From: Ruminococcus sp.
GTDB lineage: Bacteria > Bacillota > Clostridia > Oscillospirales > Ruminococcaceae
Assembly: GCF_016287535.1 (NCBI RefSeq)
Contig: NZ_JAEFAJ010000023.1
Location: forward strand, 1-50,895
DNA: 50,895 nt
Direction of reading: 5' to 3'
The position numbers were made by a program, and so were the translations under genes. Shown here one piece after another: positions 40,071 through 48,686 of the stretch (position 1 is the first letter of the stretch; the number at the start of each line of letters is the position of its first letter). Below the pieces are notes generated by a model, which worked only from the letters and a program-made list of their open reading frames with translations, made no database searches and was not told the DNA's origin.

Positions 40071-40874
40071 TTACGGCTCTCCGAACTCTTTTTCAAAGTC
40101 CTCAGCCGAGCCGTTGTATACGTTCAGGTCGATGTGTTCCTCATCGCCGTCATAGCCTCTGAGGATCCCCTTGTCGCTGTACTGCCAGAACTTCCAGTCT
40201 ATAAGGTCGGGCTCGACGGTCACGCTCCTTATCCACAGCGGATATTCGCCGAAGCTGTCATGCACGTACCTGTAGTAGACGGGGAGAGTGGTATATATCA
40301 CGGGCTTTACGCCGTAGAATTCCTCAAGTCTTTCCAGCAGGGGACGAAGTATCTTTTTGGTTTCCTCACGTGAAGGCTTGTTTCTGCGCTTGTCGCCGTA
40401 ATACTCGATATCGACCACAGGCGGCATATCTATCTCGTCCCTGCCTACAGCAGCGATGAAATTGTCAGCCTGAGTTTCGCCTGCGCTGTCAAAGCTGAAA
40501 AAGTGGTATGCCGATACCTTTATCCCTGTTGAGGCTGCACGGTCGAGATTGCGGCGTACAGACTCGTCGGTGTGACCGCTTCCCTCAGTAGCTTTTATGA
40601 AAGCGAAGGAGACATTCTGAGCTTCAAGCTCATCCCAGTTTATATCTCCCTGATAATTTGAGACATCAACGCCGAAAACCGGATATTCTGATTTGTTTAC
40701 TTTTGCTTCCGAGAATATCAGCGCTGCTGCCGCCGCGGCTGCTGTCAGAATGCCGCCTGTGACAGTACAAAGGATATTGCGCTTCAGAATATGCTTATTG
40801 ATAGGAAACAACTCCCTGATATCCCTGATTTCCTTTTTTGAGGAGCGGGATAAGCTGAACTTATGATATGTCAA
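40071..40874 (-). CDS. GH25-type muramidase, membrane-anchored
   Basis: The product, up to 267 residues, has a cytosolic N-terminus, one transmembrane segment (about 35-53) and a GH25 domain: FGVDVSNYQGDINW (about 67-80), FAFIKATEGS (about 90-99), SAYHFFSF, PPVVDIEYYGD with catalytic Asp/Glu (about 151-161), and WQYSDKG... HIDLNVYNGS near the end. GH25 enzymes cleave the beta-1,4 bond of peptidoglycan. No ATG is near the start; TTG at 40874 is a best guess, and TTG about 22 codons later is possible. A promoter (TTGACT / TATTAT, 17 bp) predicts a start only ~9 nt upstream. Confidence 0.85.
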   Translation of the reverse strand: MTYHKFSLSRSSKKEIRDIRELFPINKHILKRNILCTVTGGILTAAAAAAALIFSEAKVNKSEYPVFGVDVSNYQGDINWDELEAQNVSFAFIKATEGSGHTDESVRRNLDRAASTGIKVSAYHFFSFDSAGETQADNFIAAVGRDEIDMPPVVDIEYYGDKRRNKPSREETKKILRPLLERLEEFYGVKPVIYTTLPVYYRYVHDSFGEYPLWIRSVTVEPDLIDWKFWQYSDKGILRGYDGDEEHIDLNVYNGSAEDFEKEFGEP

Positions 40875-40889
40875 AAGTCATACAATAAT

Positions 40890-40918
40890 ATAATAAACTA
40901 TAATCGCAAAATAGTCAA
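40890..40918 (-). promoter_or_regulatory. Promoter of the GH25 gene
   Basis: TTGACT and TATTAT are separated by 17 bp, directed at the GH25 reading frame. Predicted start is near 40883. Confidence 0.65.
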
Positions 40919-41146
40919 CAGTTTTTTTGTCCTGAGAATATATTTTTTCAATAACCAAAAAATGCGAAAAAGCACTATACCGATAGTTTAATATCATTCT
41001 CCTTGTACAGCTTGCTCAAAATTTTATTATTTCGTTCATAAAATATAGTAGAATTTGTAATGTGAAATGGGGTATTATAAAAACAGAGGAATTGGGTAAC
41101 GCTTTTTTAGAGATGTATATTAGAGAAGATCTTAGGAGGAATGATT

Positions 41147-41752
41147 ATGAGAAAGGTTATATCTGCTTTATTATCAGCGGCATTGTTGCTGTGCATGATG
41201 CCGGCGGCTTCTGTCGCAGCTGAAAAGAACGCTCCGATTACGGAGACTTCTTATGAACGCTACGATTTCAATGATGACGGTTACATAGACGCCCTTGATG
41301 TTGCGTTTCTGTTCAGGTACTATCTTATCCATTCCATGGAGAAGGTAACAGATGTCATAAATCTTGGCATCACAGATCAGATAAGCGAGCGCATAGCTCA
41401 GTACGGCGATTTCAACAAGGACGGAAGGATAAATACGGTTGACGGAGCGCTTTTCCTTCAGTACGTTATCAGCTTTACCGACTGCAAGATACAGGATTTT
41501 GAGCCGCAGTGCTATACTGCGATCGTAAGTGAGAGCATAGAGAAGGGCGACGTCAACGGTGACGGTTATATCGACGCTATCGACGCAAGCAATATCCTCT
41601 CATATTATTCAGTTGTTAGCACAGGGTCTGACATCACGACTTCAGAGCAGGTCGTATGCCGCCATAAGGGCGACATAAACGGCGACGGCGAAGTAAATGC
41701 TGTTGACGCTTCACAGGCTCTTGCTATATACGCAAAGAATTCTTCAAATTAA
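41147..41752 (+). CDS. Secreted double-dockerin protein without a catalytic domain
   Basis: The 201-residue protein has a signal peptide (about 1-26, ending SVAAE) and then four EF-hand-like loops: YDFNDDGYIDALDVAFLF, GDFNKDGRINTVDGALFL, GDVNGDGYIDAIDASNIL and GDINGDGEVNAVDASQAL. Each has the Asp/Asn calcium ligands of dockerins, so there are two dockerin modules in tandem and no enzyme domain. In cellulosomal ruminococci such proteins may occupy or bridge cohesins. No cohesin gene is visible. The ATG at 41147 has AGGAGG 7 nt upstream; an ATG 6 bp earlier is too close. Confidence 0.85.
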   Translation: MRKVISALLSAALLLCMMPAASVAAEKNAPITETSYERYDFNDDGYIDALDVAFLFRYYLIHSMEKVTDVINLGITDQISERIAQYGDFNKDGRINTVDGALFLQYVISFTDCKIQDFEPQCYTAIVSESIEKGDVNGDGYIDAIDASNILSYYSVVSTGSDITTSEQVVCRHKGDINGDGEVNAVDASQALAIYAKNSSN

Positions 41753-41786
41753 AAAAATTATGCCATTTTAGTAATAATTCCGTGAC

Positions 41787-41828
41787 GAAAAATTCCCGTG
41801 ACTGTGGCAGTCGCGGGAATTTTTTTAT
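41787..41828. terminator. Bidirectional terminator between the dockerin and phospholipase-like genes
   Basis: AAAATTCCCG...AGTCGCGGGAATTTT form a long stem with T-runs in both directions. Confidence 0.88.
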
Positions 41829-42859
41829 ATAATACTGAAAAGCTGCTCCGGATCACGCGGATCGAAGCTGACAAGGCTTTGTCTGCCCTTTGATAATACA
41901 AGACCTTCTGAGCTGCCGGCTGGAGATAGCGAGAAAAGACCGTTCCTTCGGTGAGCGGCTCTGAATATACTGCCAAAGCGGGTATTTACGGGGATTCCGT
42001 CAAGTTCAAAGGTTATCCCGCGGTCTTTCACTCTGACTTCAAGAGCAGGAAGATCAGAAAACGGCCGGCAGGTCATGCCGTCTGCTATATAATGTCCGCG
42101 CAGGGGAGTAACGAGCGTATCGCGGTAGAAGCGGTAAAGCAGCGCTGCAACTGCGGCTTCGGTATCATATAACCGGTGCTTTATCTCCTTTTCAGGGGAA
42201 GTGAGTATCTGCGGTACTTCCTTGCAGATCAGCTCCGCATTTCTGTTGAGAGCCGAGGAAAAGCTGCCGCGGTAAGCAAAACGCCGGAGCTGACCTGACT
42301 TTATATGCTGCTCCGGTATGAATTCGGGATACATGGCGCGGGCGAGTTCCTCATACTGTATGTGGACATTCCGTTTTGAGGAGAAGTACGTCATTTTTGC
42401 GGCATGGGGCAGGCAGCACATATCCGACAGCATATGTACTGCACGGGCGAGATATACCGCTCCCTGCTTTTGGAAGCCGCTTTGGTACATGGTCAGTGCC
42501 ATGGTGTAGTCTTCCTCGAACATGGTACGTGCGCTTTTGGCGAAGAGATCCTTGCCGTTCCTGAGGTAGCCGCTCACAGGCTTTTTACGTATGCCGCCTG
42601 TGCTGCAGCCGCAGTAATAATGCCTGCCTGCGCCGTTTTCCCGGTCACCCTTGTCGTCAGCGCGGTAGGTGTAGGGGAATATTATTCCAAGGTAGGGACG
42701 TATGAGCTTTTCCGCTTCGGGAGAGTGTTCTCCGAGAAGCTTTAATGCACGGATCAGTATTTCCTTGTGTATAGGCACAGGTGGAAGAGTTTTTTCAGTG
42801 TTGTAGCTGTCCGCGAGTTTTTTCATATCCGCAGCAGCCTTGTTCCATTTGTTCAGCAT
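41825..42859 (-). CDS. Phospholipase C / S1-P1 nuclease-like zinc protein
   Basis: The 344-residue protein resembles zinc-dependent phospholipase C/S1-P1 folds. GEHSPEAEKLIRPYLGIIF is at about 44-62, and the mid-protein helix YLARAVHMLSDMCCLPHAAKMT (about 135-156) holds the His-x(3)-Asp-x(6)-His spacing of that family, with HIQYEE following. No signal peptide is seen, unlike typical secreted phospholipases, so a cytosolic or altered role is possible. The start at 42859 has GGGGGA upstream, inside the edge of the palindromic repeat leader. Substrate unknown. Confidence 0.6.
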   Translation of the reverse strand: MLNKWNKAAADMKKLADSYNTEKTLPPVPIHKEILIRALKLLGEHSPEAEKLIRPYLGIIFPYTYRADDKGDRENGAGRHYYCGCSTGGIRKKPVSGYLRNGKDLFAKSARTMFEEDYTMALTMYQSGFQKQGAVYLARAVHMLSDMCCLPHAAKMTYFSSKRNVHIQYEELARAMYPEFIPEQHIKSGQLRRFAYRGSFSSALNRNAELICKEVPQILTSPEKEIKHRLYDTEAAVAALLYRFYRDTLVTPLRGHYIADGMTCRPFSDLPALEVRVKDRGITFELDGIPVNTRFGSIFRAAHRRNGLFSLSPAGSSEGLVLSKGRQSLVSFDPRDPEQLFSII

Positions 42860-42877
42860 ATAAAATCCCCCAATATA

Positions 42878-43065
42878 TAAATCCAAATTTAGCTTTGCTA
42901 AATTTGGATTTAGTTGAGAATTGAGAGTGGAAAGTTAAGAGTTAATTAGTTCGCTGCGCTCATATTTTTTAAATTATATCGCCGCAGGCGATACACCACA
43001 ACTGTCAACTCTCAATTCTCAGCTTTAAACTAAATCGTAATTTTGCGTAGCAAAAATATGATTTA
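42878..43065 (-). repeat. Palindromic intergenic repeat (MITE-like), copy C, 188 bp
   Basis: It has the same arms and core as copies A and B and the same orientation as B, again placed directly upstream of a minus-strand gene (phospholipase-C-like). Its outer A/T hairpins are at 42878-42913 and about 43032-43065. The element again carries TTGTGG - 17 bp - TATAAT toward the downstream gene. The gene lacks another visible promoter, so the element may supply one; inference. Confidence 0.85.
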
Positions 43066-43111
43066 CTTTAATTATACTGTCTGAGCGTGGAAATGTCAAT
43101 CGTGACAGGAT

Positions 43112-43140
43112 ACAAAAAGGGCGTTCGTATGAACGCCCTT
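43112..43140 (-). terminator. Terminator of gap
   Basis: AAGGGCGTTC / GAACGCCCTT form a 10-bp stem with a 4-nt loop, followed on the minus strand by TTTTG. Confidence 0.85.
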
Positions 43141-43163
43141 GATTATTGCATTTATATCAGCTA

Positions 43164-44201
43164 TTAGCCGAGCTCTGCAAAGTACTTGATTGTTCTTACC
43201 ATCTGTGATGTGTAAGAATTCTCGTTGTCGTACCAGGAAACTACCTGTACCTCAAAGAGATCATCAGCGATCTTGCATACCATTGTCTGTGTAGCATCGA
43301 AGAGTGAACCGAATCTCATACCGATAACGTCAGAAGAAACGATCTGATCCTCATTGTAGCCGAATGACTCTGAAGCAGCAGCCTTCATAGCAGCATTGAT
43401 TCCGTCAACAGTTACATTTGCACCCTTAACAACAGCTGTAAGGATTGTTGTAGAACCTGTAGGAACAGGAACTCTCTGTGCAGAACCGATGAGCTTGCCG
43501 TTGAGCTCAGGGATAACAAGGCCGATAGCCTTTGCAGCACCTGTGCTGTTAGGAACGATGTTAGCAGCGCCAGCTCTTGCTCTTCTGAAGTCACCCTTTC
43601 TGTGAGGACCGTCAAGGATCATCTGATCGCCTGTGTAAGCATGGATTGTGCTCATGATACCGCTCTGGATAGGAGCATAATCGTTGAGAGCCTTAGCCAT
43701 AGGAGCAAGGCAGTTTGTTGTGCAAGAAGCAGCTGAGATAATCTTGTCATCCTTTGTGAGAGTCTTCTCGTTAACGCTGTAAACGATTGTAGGAAGATCG
43801 TTACCAGCAGGAGCTGAGATAACAACCTTCTTAGCACCAGCGTCGATATGAGCCTGAGACTTGTCCTTTGAGCAGTAGAAACCTGTGCACTCGAGAACAA
43901 CGTCTACGCCGATTTCACCCCAAGGGAGCTCTGCAGCGTTAGCCTTTGCATAGATTGTAAGTGTCTTGCCGTCAACTGTGATTGTGCCCTTCTCGTCGTC
44001 TGCTGAAACAGAGTGAAGATTCTCACCGATCTTTCCGCAGTAACCACCCTGAGCTGTATCATACTTGAGAAGCTGAGCGAGCATTGAAGGCTTTGTAAGG
44101 TCGTTGATAGCAACTACCTCATAACCTGGAGCATCAAACATCTGTCTGAATGCAAGACGGCCGATACGACCGAAACCATTAATAGCAACTTTAACTGACA
44201 T
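43164..44201 (-). CDS. gap: Glyceraldehyde-3-phosphate dehydrogenase, type I
   Basis: The 345-residue glycolytic enzyme has the NAD-binding [14 protein letters not shown] (about 7-20), the catalytic Cys in [12 protein letters not shown] (about residue 160), the [14 protein letters not shown] loop (about 187-200) and [15 protein letters not shown], with [13 protein letters not shown] near the end. It oxidises glyceraldehyde-3-phosphate with NAD and phosphate. Codon use is strongly biased and AGGAGG lies before the ATG, in line with high expression. It is monocistronic with its own promoter. Confidence 0.97.
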   Translation of the reverse strand: MSVKVAINGFGRIGRLAFRQMFDAPGYEVVAINDLTKPSMLAQLLKYDTAQGGYCGKIGENLHSVSADDEKGTITVDGKTLTIYAKANAAELPWGEIGVDVVLECTGFYCSKDKSQAHIDAGAKKVVISAPAGNDLPTIVYSVNEKTLTKDDKIISAASCTTNCLAPMAKALNDYAPIQSGIMSTIHAYTGDQMILDGPHRKGDFRRARAGAANIVPNSTGAAKAIGLVIPELNGKLIGSAQRVPVPTGSTTILTAVVKGANVTVDGINAAMKAAASESFGYNEDQIVSSDVIGMRFGSLFDATQTMVCKIADDLFEVQVVSWYDNENSYTSQMVRTIKYFAELG

Positions 44202-44233
44202 GGGATATACCTCCTAAAAATTTGTATGGTATT

Positions 44234-44262
44234 ATTATACAGCAACTCGGAAAAATTTTCAA
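44234..44262 (-). promoter_or_regulatory. Promoter of gap
   Basis: TTGAAA and TATAAT (minus strand) are separated by 17 bp; predicted start near 44227. Confidence 0.85.
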
Positions 44263-44729
44263 GAGGTTCGACAAAAAAATAACAGAAATTTCGTGAAAAG
44301 TGCATATTGTACAAACATATAATTGTTGGTCCAAAAATTTTTGTTGCAGTTTCTTTTGCAATAACTCGGCTTCATAAGAGTATTCGGCATGGTTGAAAAC
44401 TTTGAACATTTTGGTCTTTCGTTTGAGGACATTTGTGGACTTTTTAAACTTGATTATATATAAAAAATACATCATTTATGAGTTTTAAATATGACATATA
44501 CAATTTTAAATGAGAGCGTCCGATTTATCAGACTTAAAATTGACTACAGTCGTAATACCGCAGATGGGCAGCAGTGGTAATACCATTTTTTTATCCTGTG
44601 TTAATAAAAAACAGCAGGTGTTCATTCTGCTTTTGCACGTATATACGTTGATATCGGAAGCTGTATGTGATAAAAATGTGTCCACTGAGTAAAATTTAGC
44701 ATATTAGACAGAATATTACGAATATTTTG

Positions 44730-44758
44730 TTGACATTATTCAAAAAAAGTTGTATAAT
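44730..44758 (+). promoter_or_regulatory. Consensus promoter of the CYTH-phoH-ybeY-era-recO-mutS2 cluster, with 5' hairpin
   Basis: TTGACA and TATAAT are separated by 17 bp. The predicted 5' end begins with ACGTTGA/TCAACGT (44763-44782), a 7-bp stem-loop. Confidence 0.9.
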
Positions 44759-44808
44759 AAAAACGTTGAAAGACATCAACGTAAAATCGTCGTTTTCGGA
44801 GTGTGTTT

Positions 44809-45327
44809 ATGGGAAAGAATTATGAGATTGAGCGTAAATTTCTCGTTGAATTTCCTGACGTATCAGAGTTGAATGTAAAACGCAGGATAGGAATCGTGCA
44901 AACCTATCTCAAAAGTGGAGAGAACGGACTTCAGCGAAGAGTAAGATCTGTGAATGAAAATGGAAATGTGAAATATACCTATACGGAAAAACTGTTCCTG
45001 AGCCCCGTGACCAGGGAGGAGAACGAGTACGAGATAAGCGGTGAAGAGTATAAAGTGCTTCTAAGCGAGTTCCGTAAGGACTGTCCGCCTGTGGAAAAGG
45101 TGAGATACTGTTTTGATTATCACGGACAGCTTTTTGAACTGGATACTTACCCGTTTTCTGATAAGCTTGCAATTATGGAGCTTGAACTTTCTTCGCCTGA
45201 TCAGGCAATAGATTTCCCGAAAAATGTTAGGGTACTGAGGGATGTTTCAGCGGATCATCGCTATTCCAATGCCGCTCTTGCCCAAGCAGGAGCTTTCCCC
45301 GAACAGAAGATTGGAGAAAAAGATTAA
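44809..45327 (+). CDS. CYTH-domain (triphosphate tunnel) protein
   Basis: The 172-residue protein starts with the EIERKFLV signature (6-13) of CYTH proteins. It then has LQRRVRSV (Arg/Lys face), KYTYTEKL and YCFDYHGQLFELDTY with charged residues, as in triphosphate tunnel metalloenzymes that bind triphosphates (class IV adenylate cyclases, thiamine triphosphatases, RNA triphosphatases). Substrate cannot be inferred. The ATG at 44809 has GGAG 8 nt upstream; a GTG 6 bp earlier is less well placed. Its stop overlaps the phoH start (TAATG). Confidence 0.85.
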   Translation: MGKNYEIERKFLVEFPDVSELNVKRRIGIVQTYLKSGENGLQRRVRSVNENGNVKYTYTEKLFLSPVTREENEYEISGEEYKVLLSEFRKDCPPVEKVRYCFDYHGQLFELDTYPFSDKLAIMELELSSPDQAIDFPKNVRVLRDVSADHRYSNAALAQAGAFPEQKIGEKD

Positions 45328-46295
45328 TGTCGGAAATATTCGTACCCGCTGACAGCCCTGAGCAGCTTTCCGCCCTCTTCGGACAGCTTGATGGGAATAT
45401 CAGCAAACTTCAGAAAGATTTCAATGTCACCGTTGTAAGCAGAGACGGAGGCATAAAAATAATCGGAGACGGTGATACCGCAGGAGCCGAAAAAGCTCTC
45501 CGCGCGCTTATGAGCTTTGCTAATAAAGGTAATGCCGTAAACGAACAAACGGTCCGCTATGTGACCTCTATGGTAGCTGACGGTATCGAGGAGGAGCTTC
45601 AGGAACTCGGCGGTGACGGCATCTGTATGACTGCGTCAGGAAAGATACTACGTCCGAGAACGGTCGGACAGAAAAGATATACTGACGCTATCAGAAACAA
45701 TACTATCGTACTCGGTATAGGCCCTGCGGGTACGGGAAAGACTTACCTTGCCGTTGCTATGGCAGTAAAAGCGTTCCGTGAACATAAGATAAAGAAGATC
45801 ATCCTTACCCGTCCTGCTGTGGAAGCAGGTGAAAAGCTTGGTTTCCTTCCCGGTGACCTTCAGGATAAGGTGGATCCTTATCTTCGACCGCTATATGATG
45901 CTCTTTTTGATATGTTCGGAGCTGAGAGCTTTGCACGATATATGGAAAAGGGGATAATCGAGGTTGCTCCGCTAGCTTATATGCGCGGACGTACTCTTGA
46001 TGAAGCGTTCATTATCCTCGATGAAGCTCAGAACACTACTTCAGAGCAGATAAAAATGTTTCTTACACGACTCGGAAACGAGAGCAGAATGGTAATAACA
46101 GGTGATATCACCCAGATAGACCTCCCCGATACAAAAAAATCAGGGCTTGTGGAGGCTATCAAGGTCCTGAGGGGGATAGACGATATCGAAATACATCGCT
46201 TCACGGAGAAGGATGTAGTAAGACATAGACTTGTACAGGATATTATCAAGGCTTATGAAAAATATAATGAAGGGAGAAAAAATAATCATGGCTAA
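45327..46295 (+). CDS. phoH: PhoH-like ATPase
   Basis: The 322-residue protein has a short N-terminal KH-like part (DFNVTVVSRDGGIKIIGD, about 33-50) and a P-loop NTPase domain: Walker A GPAGTGKT at 132-139, TRPAVEAGEKLGFLPGDLQDKVDPYLRPLYD mid-domain, and Walker B AFIILDEAQN (about 228-237). PhoH proteins are linked to RNA metabolism and occur beside ybeY in many bacteria, as here, suggesting rRNA maturation. The exact reaction is not established. It overlaps the CYTH stop by 1 bp and the ybeY start by 8 bp. Confidence 0.92.
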   Translation: MSEIFVPADSPEQLSALFGQLDGNISKLQKDFNVTVVSRDGGIKIIGDGDTAGAEKALRALMSFANKGNAVNEQTVRYVTSMVADGIEEELQELGGDGICMTASGKILRPRTVGQKRYTDAIRNNTIVLGIGPAGTGKTYLAVAMAVKAFREHKIKKIILTRPAVEAGEKLGFLPGDLQDKVDPYLRPLYDALFDMFGAESFARYMEKGIIEVAPLAYMRGRTLDEAFIILDEAQNTTSEQIKMFLTRLGNESRMVITGDITQIDLPDTKKSGLVEAIKVLRGIDDIEIHRFTEKDVVRHRLVQDIIKAYEKYNEGRKNNHG

Positions 46296-46800
46296 GTTAA
46301 AGGTATATGTCAAGAATAATCAGACAGAGGTGAAGGTTCCCGTAGGTATAAGGCTTCTAATAAGAAGATGTTGTCAGGCAGTTCTTACAACTGAGAATTT
46401 CGGCAAGGATGCAGAGGTTAGCGTGTCATTCGTAAGCAATAATGAGATCAAGAATCTTAACAAGATATACAGAAACAAGGACGCTGTTACAGACGTTCTC
46501 TCATTCCCTCTAACGAGTGAGGACGGTGCAGTTGAGGTTAATCCCGAGACAGGTGCCGTACAGTTGGGAGATGTTGTTATATCATTGGAAACAGCTGTAA
46601 AGCAGGCTCAGAATTACGGACATTCGTTGGAGAGAGAAGTAGGATTCCTCACAGTACATTCAATGCTTCACTTGTTGGGTTACGATCACGAAACAAGTCA
46701 GCTTGATCAGCGCATAATGCGTGAAAAAGAAGAGTCAGTACTCGAAAAACTTGGTATATCAAGAGATGTAACATTTGTAGTTAACGGAGAAAACAGCTGA
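46288..46800 (+). CDS. ybeY: Endoribonuclease YbeY (rRNA maturation)
   Basis: The 170-residue protein has the metal-binding signature HSMLHLLGYDH with His124, His128 and His134, and the conserved RNKDAVTDVLSFPL segment. YbeY takes part in 16S rRNA 3'-end maturation and ribosome quality control. It follows phoH with an 8-bp overlap and AGGGAG 11 nt before the ATG at 46288. Its stop overlaps the era start (TGATG). Confidence 0.94.
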   Translation: MAKLKVYVKNNQTEVKVPVGIRLLIRRCCQAVLTTENFGKDAEVSVSFVSNNEIKNLNKIYRNKDAVTDVLSFPLTSEDGAVEVNPETGAVQLGDVVISLETAVKQAQNYGHSLEREVGFLTVHSMLHLLGYDHETSQLDQRIMREKEESVLEKLGISRDVTFVVNGENS

Positions 46801-47693
46801 TGCCGAGAACAGCCTTCGTTACCATTGCTGGACGGACAAATGCAGGTAAATCCTCACTTCTTAATGCTATCGTCGGGGAGAAGATAGCCTCCGTCAGCAA
46901 TAAGCCCCAGACCACACGTACCCGTATAACGGGTATACGCAATATTGATGATGTTCAGCTGGTATTTTTTGATACTCCGGGACTGCATAAGCCTGTGAAC
47001 AAGCTCAGTGAGCATATGCTGAACACCGTAAAGGAGTCAGTTAGCGATATAGACGCAGTCGTTTTTGTAATGGACTGCACCAAAAAGATAAATCAACAGG
47101 AGCTTGAGCTGCTAAAATCTTTGAACAGTTCAAAAATGCCTGTCATACTTGTACTCAACAAAATAGACTTGCTGAAAAACAAGGATGAGCTTGCTCCCAT
47201 TATCGCTGAGTTGACATCAAAGATTGAGTTTCAGGCATTAGTACCCGTCAGCATTACTGAAAACAGTGGTGTGGATATAGTCATCGATGAGATAATCGCT
47301 CTCGCGGAGGAGTCTGTGCACTTTTTCCCTGAGGATATGATAACCGACCAGCCTGAAAAAGTGCTTGCTGCTGAAATGATACGTGAAAAACTACTTACAC
47401 TCCTGAGCGACGAAGTGCCCCACGGTATTGCTGTGGGTGTTGAAAAGATGAGTGAGCGTGATGATAAGGATATACTTGATATATCTGCTGTTATCTACTG
47501 CGAAAAGGAGTCACATAAGGGCATAATCATAGGAAAAGGCGGCGCAATGCTGAAAAAGGCTTCGACTGCTGCAAGGATAGAGCTTGAGGAATTCTTTCAG
47601 ATAAAGGTTAACCTCAAGTGCTGGGTCAAAGTCAAGGAAGACTGGCGTAACAGGGAGAATCTTATACGCAGCTTCGGATTATCAGAGAAATAA
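46800..47693 (+). CDS. era: GTPase Era
   Basis: The 297-residue GTPase binds 16S rRNA and aids 30S assembly. Visible motifs are G1 GRTNAGKS (11-18), G2 TTRTRITG, G3 DTPG (about 58-61), G4 NKID (about 121-124) and a C-terminal KH domain with GIIIGKGGAMLKK (about 241-253). In some genomes dgkA and cdd lie between ybeY and era; here they are directly adjacent. It ends before the yqzL-like gene. Confidence 0.96.
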   Translation: MPRTAFVTIAGRTNAGKSSLLNAIVGEKIASVSNKPQTTRTRITGIRNIDDVQLVFFDTPGLHKPVNKLSEHMLNTVKESVSDIDAVVFVMDCTKKINQQELELLKSLNSSKMPVILVLNKIDLLKNKDELAPIIAELTSKIEFQALVPVSITENSGVDIVIDEIIALAEESVHFFPEDMITDQPEKVLAAEMIREKLLTLLSDEVPHGIAVGVEKMSERDDKDILDISAVIYCEKESHKGIIIGKGGAMLKKASTAARIELEEFFQIKVNLKCWVKVKEDWRNRENLIRSFGLSEK

Positions 47694-47761
47694 TTACCTT
47701 AAATATTCATAGCTTTTTCGCGGATAATAATTCCATAGAATTTTATCTGCGGAGGTGAGCT

Positions 47762-47863
47762 GTGAACGAGGATTTTTTATGGAGTGTGTTCGCTGAAAGT
47801 GGTAGCATAGAGGATTATCTGCTGTATTCGGCGAATAAGGATGAAAACCATGACAATTGTTGA
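47762..47863 (+). CDS. yqzL: YqzL-like small protein (33 aa, GTG start)
   Basis: The short reading frame has CGGAGGTGA upstream of the GTG and ends 14 bp inside the recO start. The sequence NEDFLWSVFAESGSIEDYLLY matches the YqzL pattern (a D-x-x-W-x-x-F...G-x-I-x-x-Y-L-L core) known from Bacillus, where yqzL also lies between era and recO. Function is unknown. The size and position are good support; it is too short for automatic calls. Confidence 0.8.
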   Translation: MNEDFLWSVFAESGSIEDYLLYSANKDENHDNC

Positions 47864-48593
47864 AGGCATAGTCCTGAAAGAGCGTCCTGTGGGAGAACAG
47901 GATAAATTTATTGATATAATGACCAGAGACAGCGGAGTTATCGAGGTTTCCGTAAAAGGCGCAAGGAAAATTAACGGAAAATCGAGTAGCTCTACTCAGC
48001 TTCTGGCATATTCACGGTTCTGCGTAGACAAGAGAGGAAAATACCTCTATCTCAACAGCGCAGAGCCGATACATATTTTTTACGGGCTTCGCGATTCACT
48101 TTCCAAGATATCTTTGGCGAGTTACTTTGCGGAGGTTGTGCGCTTCTGCATAAAGCCAGAAGCTCAGAACGGCGACATCATGCGCCTGTTGCTGAATTGC
48201 CTGTACTTTCTGGAAATCGGTAAGCGTGAGGAAAGGCAGCTCAAGGCTTTATTTGAGTTCCGCCTCATGTCAGAGATAGGATATATGCCTGATGTAGTGG
48301 CTTGCCGTAACTGTGGAGTTTACGAGCCTGAGGAGCTTTTTTTCTGTATCGGAGACGGTGGCTTTTATTGTGCCGACTGTTTTGATAACGAGATAGAAGA
48401 GAACTATATGAAGATTAAACTGCCTGTACTAACTGCAGTAAGGCACATAGTGCTCAGTGACTTTGACAGGCTGTTTGGCTTTCGTGTGTCGGAAGCAACA
48501 CTGGAAAAGCTTTCAGCACTGGCAGAGAATTATATGCTCACACATCTGGAGCGCAATTTCGGAACGCTGGATTTTTACAAATCGATTAAATAA
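47850..48593 (+). CDS. recO: DNA repair protein RecO
   Basis: The 247-residue protein has an N-terminal OB-fold (MTIVEGIVLKERPVGEQDKFIDIMTRDSGVIEV), a helical middle and a zinc site with CRNCG (about 150-154) and CADC (about 175-178). RecO loads RecA on SSB-coated DNA with RecR in recombinational repair. I chose the ATG at 47850 with AAGGA 8 nt upstream; an ATG at 47841 is too close to that site. The start lies within the end of the yqzL-like gene. Confidence 0.93.
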   Translation: MTIVEGIVLKERPVGEQDKFIDIMTRDSGVIEVSVKGARKINGKSSSSTQLLAYSRFCVDKRGKYLYLNSAEPIHIFYGLRDSLSKISLASYFAEVVRFCIKPEAQNGDIMRLLLNCLYFLEIGKREERQLKALFEFRLMSEIGYMPDVVACRNCGVYEPEELFFCIGDGGFYCADCFDNEIEENYMKIKLPVLTAVRHIVLSDFDRLFGFRVSEATLEKLSALAENYMLTHLERNFGTLDFYKSIK

Positions 48594-48686
48594 TTTGTTT
48601 ATGGGCACAGTCTGTGCATAAAAGTATGCCATATTCGGTTAATTGCTATTGAATTATTGCCAATTACTTGTGCTAGAAGGAAGATT

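Larger units (their letters stand above)
42860..43163. other. 304-bp gap holding repeat copy C and the gap terminator
   Basis: The gap is filled mainly by the palindromic repeat (42878-43065) and the terminator at 43112-43140. Nothing else was recognised. Confidence 0.7.
44202..44808. other. 607-bp AT-rich gap between divergent gap and CYTH genes
   Basis: It contains the gap promoter at 44234-44262 (minus) and the CYTH operon promoter at 44730-44758 (plus). The part in between (about 44270-44720) is AT-rich and has only short, unsupported reading frames; I see no terminator, tRNA or named RNA in it. Confidence 0.6.

Noticed and set aside
44191..44475. 94-aa minus-strand frame over the gap promoter
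   Set aside because: It overlaps the gap start and its promoter and has no RBS or recognisable sequence.
44510..44692. 60-aa + strand frame in the gap-CYTH intergenic region
   Set aside because: It has no ribosome site or family match, and codon use is unlike neighbours.
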